NCBI RefSeq assembly: GCF_018402695.1
Contig: NZ_JAGYIM010000016.1
Coordinates: forward strand, 592,611 to 656,610
Direction of reading: 5' to 3'
Length of the DNA: 64,000 bases
DNA from: Arsukibacterium sp.
GTDB taxonomy: Bacteria; Pseudomonadota; Gammaproteobacteria; Enterobacterales; Alteromonadaceae
How positions within the stretch are numbered: position 1 is the first letter of the stretch; each line of letters begins with the position of its first letter. Made by a program: the position numbers and the translations under genes. The notes below the pieces were generated by a model. It was not told where the DNA came from. It ran no database searches and saw nothing but the letters and a program-made list of their open reading frames with translations. Below are positions 16,785 through 25,212 of this stretch, piece by piece.

Positions 16785-19582
16785 CTCAACCGGACAGTTA
16801 TTGGCAGGAGGCCTATAACCAGCTTAACAGTACTGCACTTGCCACCGAACAGCAGCAACAACTAATTACCCTGTTAAAAGCCAGTTTATTTTTAGGCCGT
16901 ACCCTAACCCAGCAGCCAGAACTGACGGCTTTGTTGCTGGATAAAAGCGCCCTGGTGCAGCAGCTGAAACAGCCGTGGGTCGATCCATTGAGCAGGGTCG
17001 AATTAACCGATGAGGCGGCGGTATTCAGGAGTTTGCGGCGCTACCGCAACCAGGCACTGGCGATGTTGCTGACCGCCGATATCTATCAGCTACAGAGCAC
17101 AGAACAGGGGCTGGCCAGGGTGTCGGCTCTGGCAGATTGCCTGATTAACAGTGCATATCGCTGGGCGTATCAGCTGCAACAGCAACAAAATGGTACACCT
17201 TATGACGAGCAAGGCGTGGCTATGCCAATGCTTATTTTGGGTATGGGTAAGCTTGGCGGCAAAGAGCTTAATTTTTCATCTGATATCGATCTGATTTTTA
17301 CCTATCCTGGTCATGGGGAAACCCGTGACGGCCGCCGCACGCTGGAGCACCAGCAGTTTTTTACCAAAGTTGGCCAGAAACTGATTGCTGCCCTGCATCA
17401 GGCGACCGCGGACGGTTTTGTTTACCGGGTCGATATGCGGTTACGGCCATTTGGCGATAGCGGCCCGCTGGTGCTGAGCTTTGCCGCCCTGGAGGATTAT
17501 TATCAGGAGCAGGGGCGTGACTGGGAGCGTTATGCTCTGCTTAAAGCCAGAGTACTGAACCCGGACCCACGCCATGCACCGGAATTACAAAAGTTACTGA
17601 AGCCCTTTATTTACCGGCGATATATCGATTTTTCAGCGATAGAATCGTTGCGCCGAATGAAGCAGCTGATAGAGCAGGAGAACCGGCGGCGTAACCGGGT
17701 AGACAATATCAAGCTGGGTGCCGGGGGTATTCGCGAAGTAGAGTTTGTCGTGCAGACGTTGCAGTTGATCCGGGGTGGCCGGATCCCTCAGCTGCAGCAG
17801 CAAAGCCTGTTAGCCGCGCTGGAAGGCCTGGTGCAGCATGAAATGCTGTCAGCAAACCAGGCCGACGAATTAAAAACGGACTACTTATTGTTGCGCCGGG
17901 TTGAGCAGGCGCTGCAGGGCATTGACGATAAGCAAACGCAAACCCTGCCTGGCGATGAAACTGGCAGGTTGCAGCTGCTGACATGCCTGAATATTGATAA
18001 ATGGGCTAACCTGCAGCAGCAGGTGGCAGATGCCATGCAGCGGGTGCATCAGCAGTTTAAGTTAGTTATCGACCACGAAGACAGCCCGGAGCAGGAAGAA
18101 TTAGGTGTTGGCCGCTTGTTGTGGGGCAGCCAGTTACCCGCTACAGAGCTGGCGGAACAGTTGGACTGGCTTGACCCGTCTGCTGCCGTGGCGATGATTG
18201 AAGATATCCATGCTTTTCGACAGGATTGCCAGAAACGCAGTGTCGGTCCGAGAGGCCACGATTTTTTAAGTAAGCTAATGCCAATTTTGCTGCATTTATT
18301 GCAAACAGAGCAGGCAGACAGCTTAGTACTGAGCCGGGTTTTGGGGGTATTCCGGCAAATAATGACCCGCACCGCCTACCTGGAATTATTGTTTGAAAAT
18401 CCGGCTGCCCTGCAGCAATTAGTGCTGTTATGCACCCAGAGTGGCTGGCTGGCAGAGCAGCTGGCCCGCTATCCGATGTTACTGGATGAACTGATTGATC
18501 CGGAACAGTTGTACCGGGTAGCCGATAAAGCTGATTATCAGGATCGGCTCCGCCAATATTTATTACGGGTGCCGGAAGATGACTTAGAGCTGCTGATGGA
18601 AACCTTGCGGCAGTATAAACAGGCACAACAATTGCGGATTGCCGCTGCTGATATTAGTGACGCCTTACCACTGATGCAAGTAAGTGATCATCTGACCTGG
18701 CTGGCCGAAGTGGTGATGGAGCAGGTGGTAACACTGGCCTGGCAGCAAATGACCGCCCGCTATGGCTTACCGGAAGGCGCAACCGAGGCGGATCGTGGTT
18801 TTGCGGTTATCGCCTATGGCAAAATGGGCGGCCTGGAGCTGGGTTATGGCTCAGACCTCGACCTGGTGTTTGTCCATCACTGCGACAGCCTGGCCAGTAC
18901 CAACGGCGATAAGGCAATTGATTCGCGCCAGTTTTATCTTAAGTTAGCCCAGCGGGTCTTGCACCTGGCAACGACCCGCACCAACAGTGGTGTGTTGTAC
19001 GACATCGATACCCGGCTGCGGCCCTCCGGCAATTCCGGCCTGCTGGCCATCCATATTGATACTTATTTTCAGTATCTGCGTGACGAAGCCTGGACCTGGG
19101 AGCATCAGGCGTTAGTCAGGGCCAGGTTAATTATTGGTTCAGAGCGGATGGCAGCGCGTTTTAATAAAATCCGGGCCGACATTATTGAACTGCAACGCGA
19201 CCCCGCTCAGTTGTGCCAGGATGTTATCACCATGCGCCAGAAGTTGCGCAGCCACCATGGCAGTGCGGACGATGATATCAAGCATAGTAGCGGCGGCATT
19301 GTTGATCTGGAGTTTATCAGCCAGTATCTGGTGCTTGCCCATGGCAAAGCATACCCGGCGTTATACCGGTTCAGTGATAATATCCGCATTCTTGCTGCCG
19401 CTGCTGATGCTGGTTTACTTGCCAAACAACAGGTGACTGAATTACAGCAAGCGTATCAGTTACTGCGGGGCTGGGGCCATCGGCTGACGCTGGCGCCGGC
19501 CAGAGTGCCCACCGAAAGCAGGCTGGCGACAGCGCGTGCTACCGTAGAGCAGGTTTGGCAACAATTGTTTGCGACCCATTAG
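16781..19582 (+). CDS. glnE: bifunctional glutamine synthetase adenylyltransferase/deadenylase GlnE
   Basis: A 933-residue enzyme with two nucleotidyltransferase halves. The N-terminal half (ELNFSSDIDLIF) removes AMP from glutamine synthetase and the C-terminal half (GYGSDLDLVFVH) adds it, under control of PII. Both paired Asp motifs are intact, as are the linking helical regions. It overlaps ygiF by 4 nt and has AGGAGA upstream of the ATG. Its last 4 bases overlap the end of the convergent gene at 19579. Confidence 0.97.
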   Translation: MTQPDSYWQEAYNQLNSTALATEQQQQLITLLKASLFLGRTLTQQPELTALLLDKSALVQQLKQPWVDPLSRVELTDEAAVFRSLRRYRNQALAMLLTADIYQLQSTEQGLARVSALADCLINSAYRWAYQLQQQQNGTPYDEQGVAMPMLILGMGKLGGKELNFSSDIDLIFTYPGHGETRDGRRTLEHQQFFTKVGQKLIAALHQATADGFVYRVDMRLRPFGDSGPLVLSFAALEDYYQEQGRDWERYALLKARVLNPDPRHAPELQKLLKPFIYRRYIDFSAIESLRRMKQLIEQENRRRNRVDNIKLGAGGIREVEFVVQTLQLIRGGRIPQLQQQSLLAALEGLVQHEMLSANQADELKTDYLLLRRVEQALQGIDDKQTQTLPGDETGRLQLLTCLNIDKWANLQQQVADAMQRVHQQFKLVIDHEDSPEQEELGVGRLLWGSQLPATELAEQLDWLDPSAAVAMIEDIHAFRQDCQKRSVGPRGHDFLSKLMPILLHLLQTEQADSLVLSRVLGVFRQIMTRTAYLELLFENPAALQQLVLLCTQSGWLAEQLARYPMLLDELIDPEQLYRVADKADYQDRLRQYLLRVPEDDLELLMETLRQYKQAQQLRIAAADISDALPLMQVSDHLTWLAEVVMEQVVTLAWQQMTARYGLPEGATEADRGFAVIAYGKMGGLELGYGSDLDLVFVHHCDSLASTNGDKAIDSRQFYLKLAQRVLHLATTRTNSGVLYDIDTRLRPSGNSGLLAIHIDTYFQYLRDEAWTWEHQALVRARLIIGSERMAARFNKIRADIIELQRDPAQLCQDVITMRQKLRSHHGSADDDIKHSSGGIVDLEFISQYLVLAHGKAYPALYRFSDNIRILAAAADAGLLAKQQVTELQQAYQLLRGWGHRLTLAPARVPTESRLATARATVEQVWQQLFATH

Positions 19583-20160
19583 CCTGGATTTGGACTAACA
19601 ATAGGCTGACAATGCTGTTGCAGGTAGGGAGTAAGCCGGTTAGTGATGACGGCGGCGCGTTCATTCGGGCAAAAGTAGGTTAGTACCGGTTCAGCAAAAT
19701 CAGGGGCAATGGCTTTGCCAATATTATGCACTGTGCCAAGCAAGGTGGTATCGGTCTGAAAATACTGTTTAATCACATAATCGCGGGGCAACGTCCAATA
19801 TAATTCGATACCCTCACTGCGGGCATAATTGCTCAGGGTGGTTTTTAAACTGTCACCCGCGCGGAACCGCCGGTCAGTAACCAGGCCCTGCCAGGTCGCA
19901 GCAGCCGGCATCACTTCCCGGCCACGCTGGGCCAGGTTGCGGCTTAACTGGCCACTGGTGTCTGGCAGGGTAATATGATAATCACTCTGCTCGTTACTGC
20001 CCGCCTGGTTGCCGCGGATTTTACTGTAGAACTCACTGAATCCGCGGGCCGCAGTGTTGACGGTTTCTTTCTTAAAAATCATATCGGCTTTGGTTAGCAG
20101 CAAGTAGCCGGCGGCTACCAGCGCGCCCAGAATAATGCAGGTGCGTACCCAGTACCACAT
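19579..20160 (-). CDS. TcpQ-domain membrane-anchored protein
   Basis: A 193-residue protein with one N-terminal membrane segment (about residues 5-23) and a C-terminal domain of about 90 residues resembling the TcpQ family (PF10671), which is also found in pilus-biogenesis and secretin-associated proteins. The block with GDSLKTTLSNYARSEGIELYW is the most typical. The gene follows the LpxL-like acyltransferase by 2 bp, so the two are co-transcribed. Whether it serves a pilus, a secretion system or the envelope in general cannot be told from the sequence. Confidence 0.7.
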   Translation of the reverse strand: MWYWVRTCIILGALVAAGYLLLTKADMIFKKETVNTAARGFSEFYSKIRGNQAGSNEQSDYHITLPDTSGQLSRNLAQRGREVMPAAATWQGLVTDRRFRAGDSLKTTLSNYARSEGIELYWTLPRDYVIKQYFQTDTTLLGTVHNIGKAIAPDFAEPVLTYFCPNERAAVITNRLTPYLQQHCQPIVSPNPG

Positions 20161-20162
20161 TG

Positions 20163-21122
20163 TTACTGCCTCCCGTTAGCATTGGCGGGCGTCTCTGTTT
20201 TATACAACGACGGGTCCTCTGGCTGTGGCCGGGTTTTGAAGCGGCGGTGCAACCACATGTATTGTTCAGGATGTTTTAACACGGCTTGCTCAACCCATTG
20301 ATTCACCCGGGTGACATCGGCTTTATCATCGCCACTCGGGAAATTGTTCAATGCCGGTAATACCTCGACCTGATACCCCTGATAGCCCGGCAGGCGATAA
20401 GTATAGACCGGGATCACCACACAGTTAGCTGCATTAGCGAACAACAGGGTACCGGTGGTGGTCGCCGTTTCTGCTACGGCAAAAAAAGGCACAAATTCAG
20501 CACGGTTGCGGCCATAGTCCTGATCCGGCAGATAGAAGCACACTTCCTGCTGGTTAAGTGCCTGAATCAGCCCTTTTACATCACGTTTGCCCACCATATA
20601 TTTATTGGCGCGGTTGCGGCCATGGTACTGCAAATAGTCCATTAACGGGTTGTTATGGGGCCGGTAAAAGCCAACACTGGGGTGGGTTAAACCAAATACC
20701 CGGCAGGCCGCTTCTAAATGCAGAAAATGTCCGGCCAGCAACAGCACGCCTTTACCCTCAGCCCGGGCCGCTTCGATATGATGATAACCCTGAAAATGCG
20801 CCAGTTTCCGCACCCGCCAGTCTGGCCACCACCAGCCAATAATGGTTTCAAACAGAGCTTTACCTGACTCGGCAAAATTTGCTTTTAAAAGTGCCTGTTG
20901 TTCTTTTGCCGGCATTTCAGGAAAACATAAGGCAATATTGCGGGCTGCAACTTTGCGTCTGGAGGACATAAGCTTATACAGCAAGGCGCCAACGGCACGA
21001 CCTAACAGCATTAATACCCGGTAGGGCAGCCAACTAATCAGCCACATCAGACCTACGCCCAGCCATAATAACCAGTATTGGGGAAGCAAAAAATGCCAGC
21101 TAAAACGGGGAGCATTAACCAC
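20163..21122 (-). CDS. lpxL: lipid A biosynthesis acyltransferase (LpxL/LpxM family)
   Basis: A 319-residue LpxL/HtrB-family enzyme with an N-terminal membrane anchor (about residues 12-35). The catalytic HX4E motif is GHFLHLE near residue 127, and the downstream RPHNNPLMD and FYLPDQDYG blocks are conserved. It adds a secondary acyl chain to Kdo2-lipid IVA at the inner membrane. LpxL (lauroyl) is the best guess; LpxM or LpxP cannot be excluded. The gene is followed after 2 bp by the TcpQ-domain gene. Confidence 0.88.
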   Translation of the reverse strand: MVNAPRFSWHFLLPQYWLLWLGVGLMWLISWLPYRVLMLLGRAVGALLYKLMSSRRKVAARNIALCFPEMPAKEQQALLKANFAESGKALFETIIGWWWPDWRVRKLAHFQGYHHIEAARAEGKGVLLLAGHFLHLEAACRVFGLTHPSVGFYRPHNNPLMDYLQYHGRNRANKYMVGKRDVKGLIQALNQQEVCFYLPDQDYGRNRAEFVPFFAVAETATTTGTLLFANAANCVVIPVYTYRLPGYQGYQVEVLPALNNFPSGDDKADVTRVNQWVEQAVLKHPEQYMWLHRRFKTRPQPEDPSLYKTETPANANGRQ

Positions 21123-21196
21123 AGTGGCTGTCTCAATAGAAAATAATGGGACTATTGTAACGGAAAAAAACCACCAGAAAAGACCAAACTGGTAAG

Positions 21197-21222
21197 AGGT
21201 TCACCGCGTCTGCGGTGAACCT
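21197..21222 (-). terminator. strong stem-loop after tolC
   Basis: AGGTTCACCGC (21197-21207) and GCGGTGAACCT (21212-21222) form a perfect 11-bp stem with a 4-nt loop, about 10 bp past the tolC stop. The tail is only mildly T-rich, so it may terminate or protect the 3' end. Confidence 0.6.
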
Positions 21223-21231
21223 TAAGCAACA

Positions 21232-22590
21232 TTACTCGGTTAATGCCTGATTGATCGCCACTAAGTCTTGCTCAGACAGGTTGCCTGCAGCCTGCTTCAG
21301 CGACAAAATAGCAATAACATAGTTGTAACGGGCGCCTGATAAATTACGGCGTGCTTCAAACAGGTTACGGGTACTTTGCAACACATCAACGATGGTACGG
21401 GTACCCACTTCAAAGCCGGCTTCTGTAGCATTTAACGCACTCTCAGCTGATATTACTGCCTGCTCCAGTGCTCTGATAGTAGCGATATTGGCATTAATAT
21501 CGTTAAACGAAACCCGAACCTGACGCACCGCAGTACGATAGCTTTGTTCTAAATCCTGACTGGCTGCAACATAGTTGGCCCGCGCCACATCGGTAGCGGC
21601 TACGGTGCCACCACCACTGTACAGTGGTACCCGTAAATTTACCCCGATCCGGCTGTTATCGAGTCTTGGCAAATCTGTTGTCTGGGTGGTGCCGCGAAAG
21701 GTGCTTTCAGTTTCTGATTTGCCCGAACCATAGGCCGCATCCAGACTTAATGTCGGGTAATGGCCGGCTTTAGCATTTTCGATATCATTCTGCGCAACAT
21801 CCAGTGCCAGTTTATTGGCCTTGATATTCAGGTTCAGCTCTTCGGCGATAGTCACCCAGGCATCAGCAGTCGCCGGTGAGGGCTGCACCGTATCAAACTT
21901 ATCGGTGTCTAAACTGGCCAGCTCGTTATGGTACTGGCCGGTAATTTCACGCAGGGTCTCGCGGGCAGTTTCCAGCATATTCTGGGCAGAAATTTCCCGT
22001 GCTACCGCACTGTCGTATTGAGCCTGGGCTTCATGCACGTCGGTAATGGCGGTAAGGCCTACTGCAAAGCGTTGCTTGGTTTGCTCAAGCTGGCGTTCAA
22101 TTGCCCGTTTTTCTGACTCGGCAAAGCCAAGATCGTCTACCGCTTTTAACACGTTAAAGTACGCCTGCGATACCCGAACAATCAAACCCTGTATTTCGGC
22201 ATCCAGAATGGTCTGGCTTTGCATCGCCAGTTTTTCGGCGGTGTTCAGGTCCTTCCAATTAGTCCAGTCAAATATTGACTGGCTTAAGCTGACTTCAGCA
22301 CTCCAGCCAGTACGTTCGGAATCAACGATAATGATACCTTCCTCAACGAACTCCGGACTCTCAGAAAAGTTTTTACTGTAACCGGCCGTCAGGTTAAGTT
22401 GAGGTAACAGACGGGCTTTAGAAATATCAATCCGTTCCCTGGCTGCGTTGCGAATAGCCTCGGCCCGCAGCAATTGCGGATCTTTCTGGGTAGCCAGCTG
22501 ATAAACAGTGGCTAAATTTTCTGCAAAAGCGCTAACACTGAATACGGTTAACGATGACAGAATTAAAGTACTTAAAAGCGTTTTTTTCAT
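21232..22590 (-). CDS. tolC: TolC-family outer membrane channel protein
   Basis: A 452-residue outer-membrane efflux protein. The start at 22590 gives a standard signal peptide (MKKTLLSTLILSSL, cut after SAFA). Two OEP repeats with long helices follow, including DISKARLLPQLNLTAGYS in the first and the C-terminal VDVLQSTRNLFEARRNLSGA in the second. It is the trimeric exit duct for tripartite pumps and type I secretion. It is divergent from nudF exactly as in E. coli. The CusBA pump and other transporters here lack their own outer-membrane partner, so TolC is a candidate, though Cus systems usually use CusC. Confidence 0.94.
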   Translation of the reverse strand: MKKTLLSTLILSSLTVFSVSAFAENLATVYQLATQKDPQLLRAEAIRNAARERIDISKARLLPQLNLTAGYSKNFSESPEFVEEGIIIVDSERTGWSAEVSLSQSIFDWTNWKDLNTAEKLAMQSQTILDAEIQGLIVRVSQAYFNVLKAVDDLGFAESEKRAIERQLEQTKQRFAVGLTAITDVHEAQAQYDSAVAREISAQNMLETARETLREITGQYHNELASLDTDKFDTVQPSPATADAWVTIAEELNLNIKANKLALDVAQNDIENAKAGHYPTLSLDAAYGSGKSETESTFRGTTQTTDLPRLDNSRIGVNLRVPLYSGGGTVAATDVARANYVAASQDLEQSYRTAVRQVRVSFNDINANIATIRALEQAVISAESALNATEAGFEVGTRTIVDVLQSTRNLFEARRNLSGARYNYVIAILSLKQAAGNLSEQDLVAINQALTE

Positions 22591-22706
22591 AATCACCAAG
22601 TCCTGGCTTAAAGGAAACTGCCCAAATGATAACCTGTTACGGTAAACTAAGTCAGGATTAAACCGTAAAGTTACCGTCAAGAGTGTAACAAAATGTGAGG
22701 GCAGAC

Positions 22707-23354
22707 ATGTCTGGAGTCAATAACGATGATTATCCATCATTTGCAGCGCAAGATGTAGAGGTAATCGATAAAAGCACGGTTTTTCAGGGTTTTTTCCGGG
22801 TTGAACGTTGTCAGTTGCGCCACAAACTGTATGGCGGTGGCTGGAGTAGCGCTATGGTGCGGGAGATTTTTGAGCGGGGCCACGCTGTTGCTGTGCTACC
22901 TTACAATCCAGACACTGATCAACTGGTGCTGATTGAGCAGTTCCGGGCCGGGGCAATGATTGACAACCGCAGCCCCTGGCTGCTGGAAATTATTGCCGGT
23001 ATGATAGATAACAACCAGAGTGCTGAGCAAACTGCCAGGCGCGAGGCATTGGAAGAAGCCGGGCTTGAACTGGGCGAGCTATGGCCTATGCTTAGTTATT
23101 TTTCCAGCCCGGGGGGCAGTACCGAGCGGGTGCAGTTATATCTTGGCCAGTTAAGCAGGCCCGTTATTCCCGGCATTTATGGCCTGACTGCTGAGCATGA
23201 AGATATTAAAGTGCAGGTGTTGTCCCGTGCGGATGCCCTGCAATTGCTGGCAGAGGGCAAAATTGATAACGCCGCCACCGTCATTGCGCTACAGTGGCTA
23301 AGTTTACATTTAACCGAGGTGCGTAGCGCCTGGAGTCATAATGCTGTTGACTAA
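22707..23354 (+). CDS. nudF: ADP-ribose diphosphatase NudF
   Basis: A 215-residue Nudix hydrolase splitting ADP-ribose into AMP and ribose-5-phosphate. The Nudix box lies at about residues 108-130 and contains the required REALEEAG core. The ATG at 22707 with GAGGG upstream is preferred to the GTG at 22695. It opens the nudF-yqiB-cpdA-yqiA-parE series, in the same order as E. coli, and overlaps yqiB by 14 nt. Confidence 0.95.
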   Translation: MSGVNNDDYPSFAAQDVEVIDKSTVFQGFFRVERCQLRHKLYGGGWSSAMVREIFERGHAVAVLPYNPDTDQLVLIEQFRAGAMIDNRSPWLLEIIAGMIDNNQSAEQTARREALEEAGLELGELWPMLSYFSSPGGSTERVQLYLGQLSRPVIPGIYGLTAEHEDIKVQVLSRADALQLLAEGKIDNAATVIALQWLSLHLTEVRSAWSHNAVD

Positions 23355-23799
23355 AGCGCGGCAATATCAGCCGCAGTTACCGGATTTTCTCAGTTTGTGC
23401 GAGCGAAATTATGCCCGCCTGAACCGCTTATTGCCAGCCGACTTCGCGCCTGGCTTGCAATGGGTTATTGCCATAAATCCGCAACAGCGTTATCAGTTAA
23501 CCGTGCTGGAGTGCGGCCCTTTTACTACCCGGTTACAAATTGAGCTTATAGCGCAAGGCCAGCCGTCAACTGGCAGCAACTTTGTCAGTCCCAGTTTTGA
23601 TGTGCAGTTGTACCATGATGCTCAGCTGGCAGAAGTGGTAAGGGTGGCCCGCCACCGTAAGTTTGCACCACGCTATCCTTACCCCAACCCGCAGATGATG
23701 CAACCGGATGAGAAACGCCAGATCAATCTGTTACTGGCCGACTGGCTGAAGTTATGCATCAGCCAGGGCTATAATGCAGCGGCGGTGGAACTCAAATAA
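23341..23799 (+). CDS. yqiB: DUF1249 family protein YqiB
   Basis: A 152-residue soluble protein of the DUF1249 family (YqiB), recognised by the CERNYARLNRLLP block and RHRKFAPRYPYPNPQM. The function is unknown; it is always found between nudF and cpdA. It overlaps nudF by 14 nt and shares one base with the cpdA start, so the series is tightly coupled. Confidence 0.93.
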   Translation: MLLTKARQYQPQLPDFLSLCERNYARLNRLLPADFAPGLQWVIAINPQQRYQLTVLECGPFTTRLQIELIAQGQPSTGSNFVSPSFDVQLYHDAQLAEVVRVARHRKFAPRYPYPNPQMMQPDEKRQINLLLADWLKLCISQGYNAAAVELK

Positions 23800-24578
23800 T
23801 GTCAGTGTTGCAGTTAGCCGATAAAGCGCACTATCAGCACTATCAGATAGTGCAGATAAGCGATTGTCACCTGCTGGCTGACGTTGACGGCGAGTATCAG
23901 GGTGTTAAACCCGGCCGCTATCTGGAGCGGGTCATAAAGGCCCTTGCCAGTAGCAAGCAGCAGCCGGATGCGCTGGTTCTCAGTGGCGATTTAAGTCAGG
24001 ATCACAGTGCTGAATCATACCAGCTACTGGCCCGGTTGCTGGCGCCACTGCGTTGCCCGGTACTGGTGTTACCCGGCAATCATGATGACTACAACCAGCT
24101 AAATTGGTTAACCAGTCAGGCACCGCTGGTTGATGCGACAAGTTTACAATTAGCGTGCTGGCAGTTGCTGTTGCTCGATACCAAAGGGGATACGCCGGCC
24201 GGCTATTTTGAGGCTGTGCGGCGCAACGAGCTGGCTGAACGTTTTGCCGCCAGCAGCGCCAGCCACTTCTGGTTGTTCAGCCATCATCACCCGTTACCGC
24301 TTGGCAGTGCCATTGATAAGCACGGTTGGCAGGATGCTGCTCCTTTCTGGCAGTTACTGGCAACCGAGCCCCGGGTAAGGGGCCTGGCACATGGCCACTG
24401 CCATCATGCCTACAGCAGTCAGCATCAGGCTATTCAGCTGGTGGGTTGCCCGGCCAGCTCGGTGCAGTTTTGCCAGCAGGACAGCTGGCATACCTTGGAT
24501 CAGGGGCCTATGTATTGTCAGTGGCAATTTAAGGCAGATGGCCAGGTTGACTGGCAATTTATCACCGTAGGTCCGTAA
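23799..24578 (+). CDS. cpdA: 3',5'-cyclic AMP phosphodiesterase CpdA
   Basis: A 259-residue class III metallophosphoesterase that hydrolyses cAMP and so tunes CRP signalling. The metal-binding motifs are in order: SDCHL, SGDLSQDH, LPGNHDD, FSHHHP and GHCHH. It starts on the last base of yqiB and sits in the conserved nudF-yqiB-cpdA-yqiA order. Confidence 0.94.
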   Translation: MSVLQLADKAHYQHYQIVQISDCHLLADVDGEYQGVKPGRYLERVIKALASSKQQPDALVLSGDLSQDHSAESYQLLARLLAPLRCPVLVLPGNHDDYNQLNWLTSQAPLVDATSLQLACWQLLLLDTKGDTPAGYFEAVRRNELAERFAASSASHFWLFSHHHPLPLGSAIDKHGWQDAAPFWQLLATEPRVRGLAHGHCHHAYSSQHQAIQLVGCPASSVQFCQQDSWHTLDQGPMYCQWQFKADGQVDWQFITVGP

Positions 24579-24602
24579 CATGGACAGCAGGAGAGACTAC
24601 GT

Positions 24603-25193
24603 TTGACCCTTTATTATTTACATGGCTTTGCCAGTTCGTCACTGTCGGTCAAAGCAGTGCAGGCCCGCCGGTACTTTACAACACACTATCCCTCTGCAGA
24701 TTTTGTCGCTCTTGATCTAGCCTACACTCCGGCGGAAGCCATGGCTCAGTTAACCGCAGCGATGGATAAAGCGCCGCCCCGCGCTATTATCGGCAGTTCG
24801 CTTGGTGGATTTCTGGCAACGGTTATGGCCGAGCGGTATCATTGCCGGGCCTGTTTAATTAACCCGGCGGTAGCACCACATCAGGTACTGGCAGATTATC
24901 TGGGGGAATATCATCATCCGGTATTGCAGCAACACTTTACCGTTCAGCAAAGCCACATGGCCGAGCTGGAGCAACTGATGCCTTTGCAGTTACGCTACCC
25001 TGCCAACTATTTAGTACTGTTGCAAAGCGGTGATGAAGTGTTAGATTACCGCAAAGCCGTTAGCTATTATCGGGGAGCCCGGCAACAGGTGATTAAAGGT
25101 GGCGATCACAGCTTTAGCGGTTTTGCCGATTATCTGCCGGCTATTGCTGAATTTTGCCAGTTAGTACCGCCGGCTATCGCGGGCTCCCAGTGA
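24603..25193 (+). CDS. yqiA: YqiA-type esterase (UPF0227)
   Basis: A 196-residue alpha/beta-hydrolase matching E. coli YqiA. The nucleophile elbow is GSSLGG near residue 63, LINPAV follows, and the C-terminal catalytic His lies in GGDHSF. E. coli YqiA acts on palmitoyl-CoA and p-nitrophenyl esters; its physiological substrate is unknown. The start is TTG at 24603, the only one giving the family N-terminus (TLYYLHGF). parE follows 19 bp later. Confidence 0.92.
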   Translation: MTLYYLHGFASSSLSVKAVQARRYFTTHYPSADFVALDLAYTPAEAMAQLTAAMDKAPPRAIIGSSLGGFLATVMAERYHCRACLINPAVAPHQVLADYLGEYHHPVLQQHFTVQQSHMAELEQLMPLQLRYPANYLVLLQSGDEVLDYRKAVSYYRGARQQVIKGGDHSFSGFADYLPAIAEFCQLVPPAIAGSQ

Positions 25194-25212
25194 CCAGACA
25201 GTGATAAAAACT

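Noticed and set aside
22591-22680. Longer N-terminus of TolC
   Set aside because: The signal peptide begins at the ATG at 22590; the extension has no signal features.
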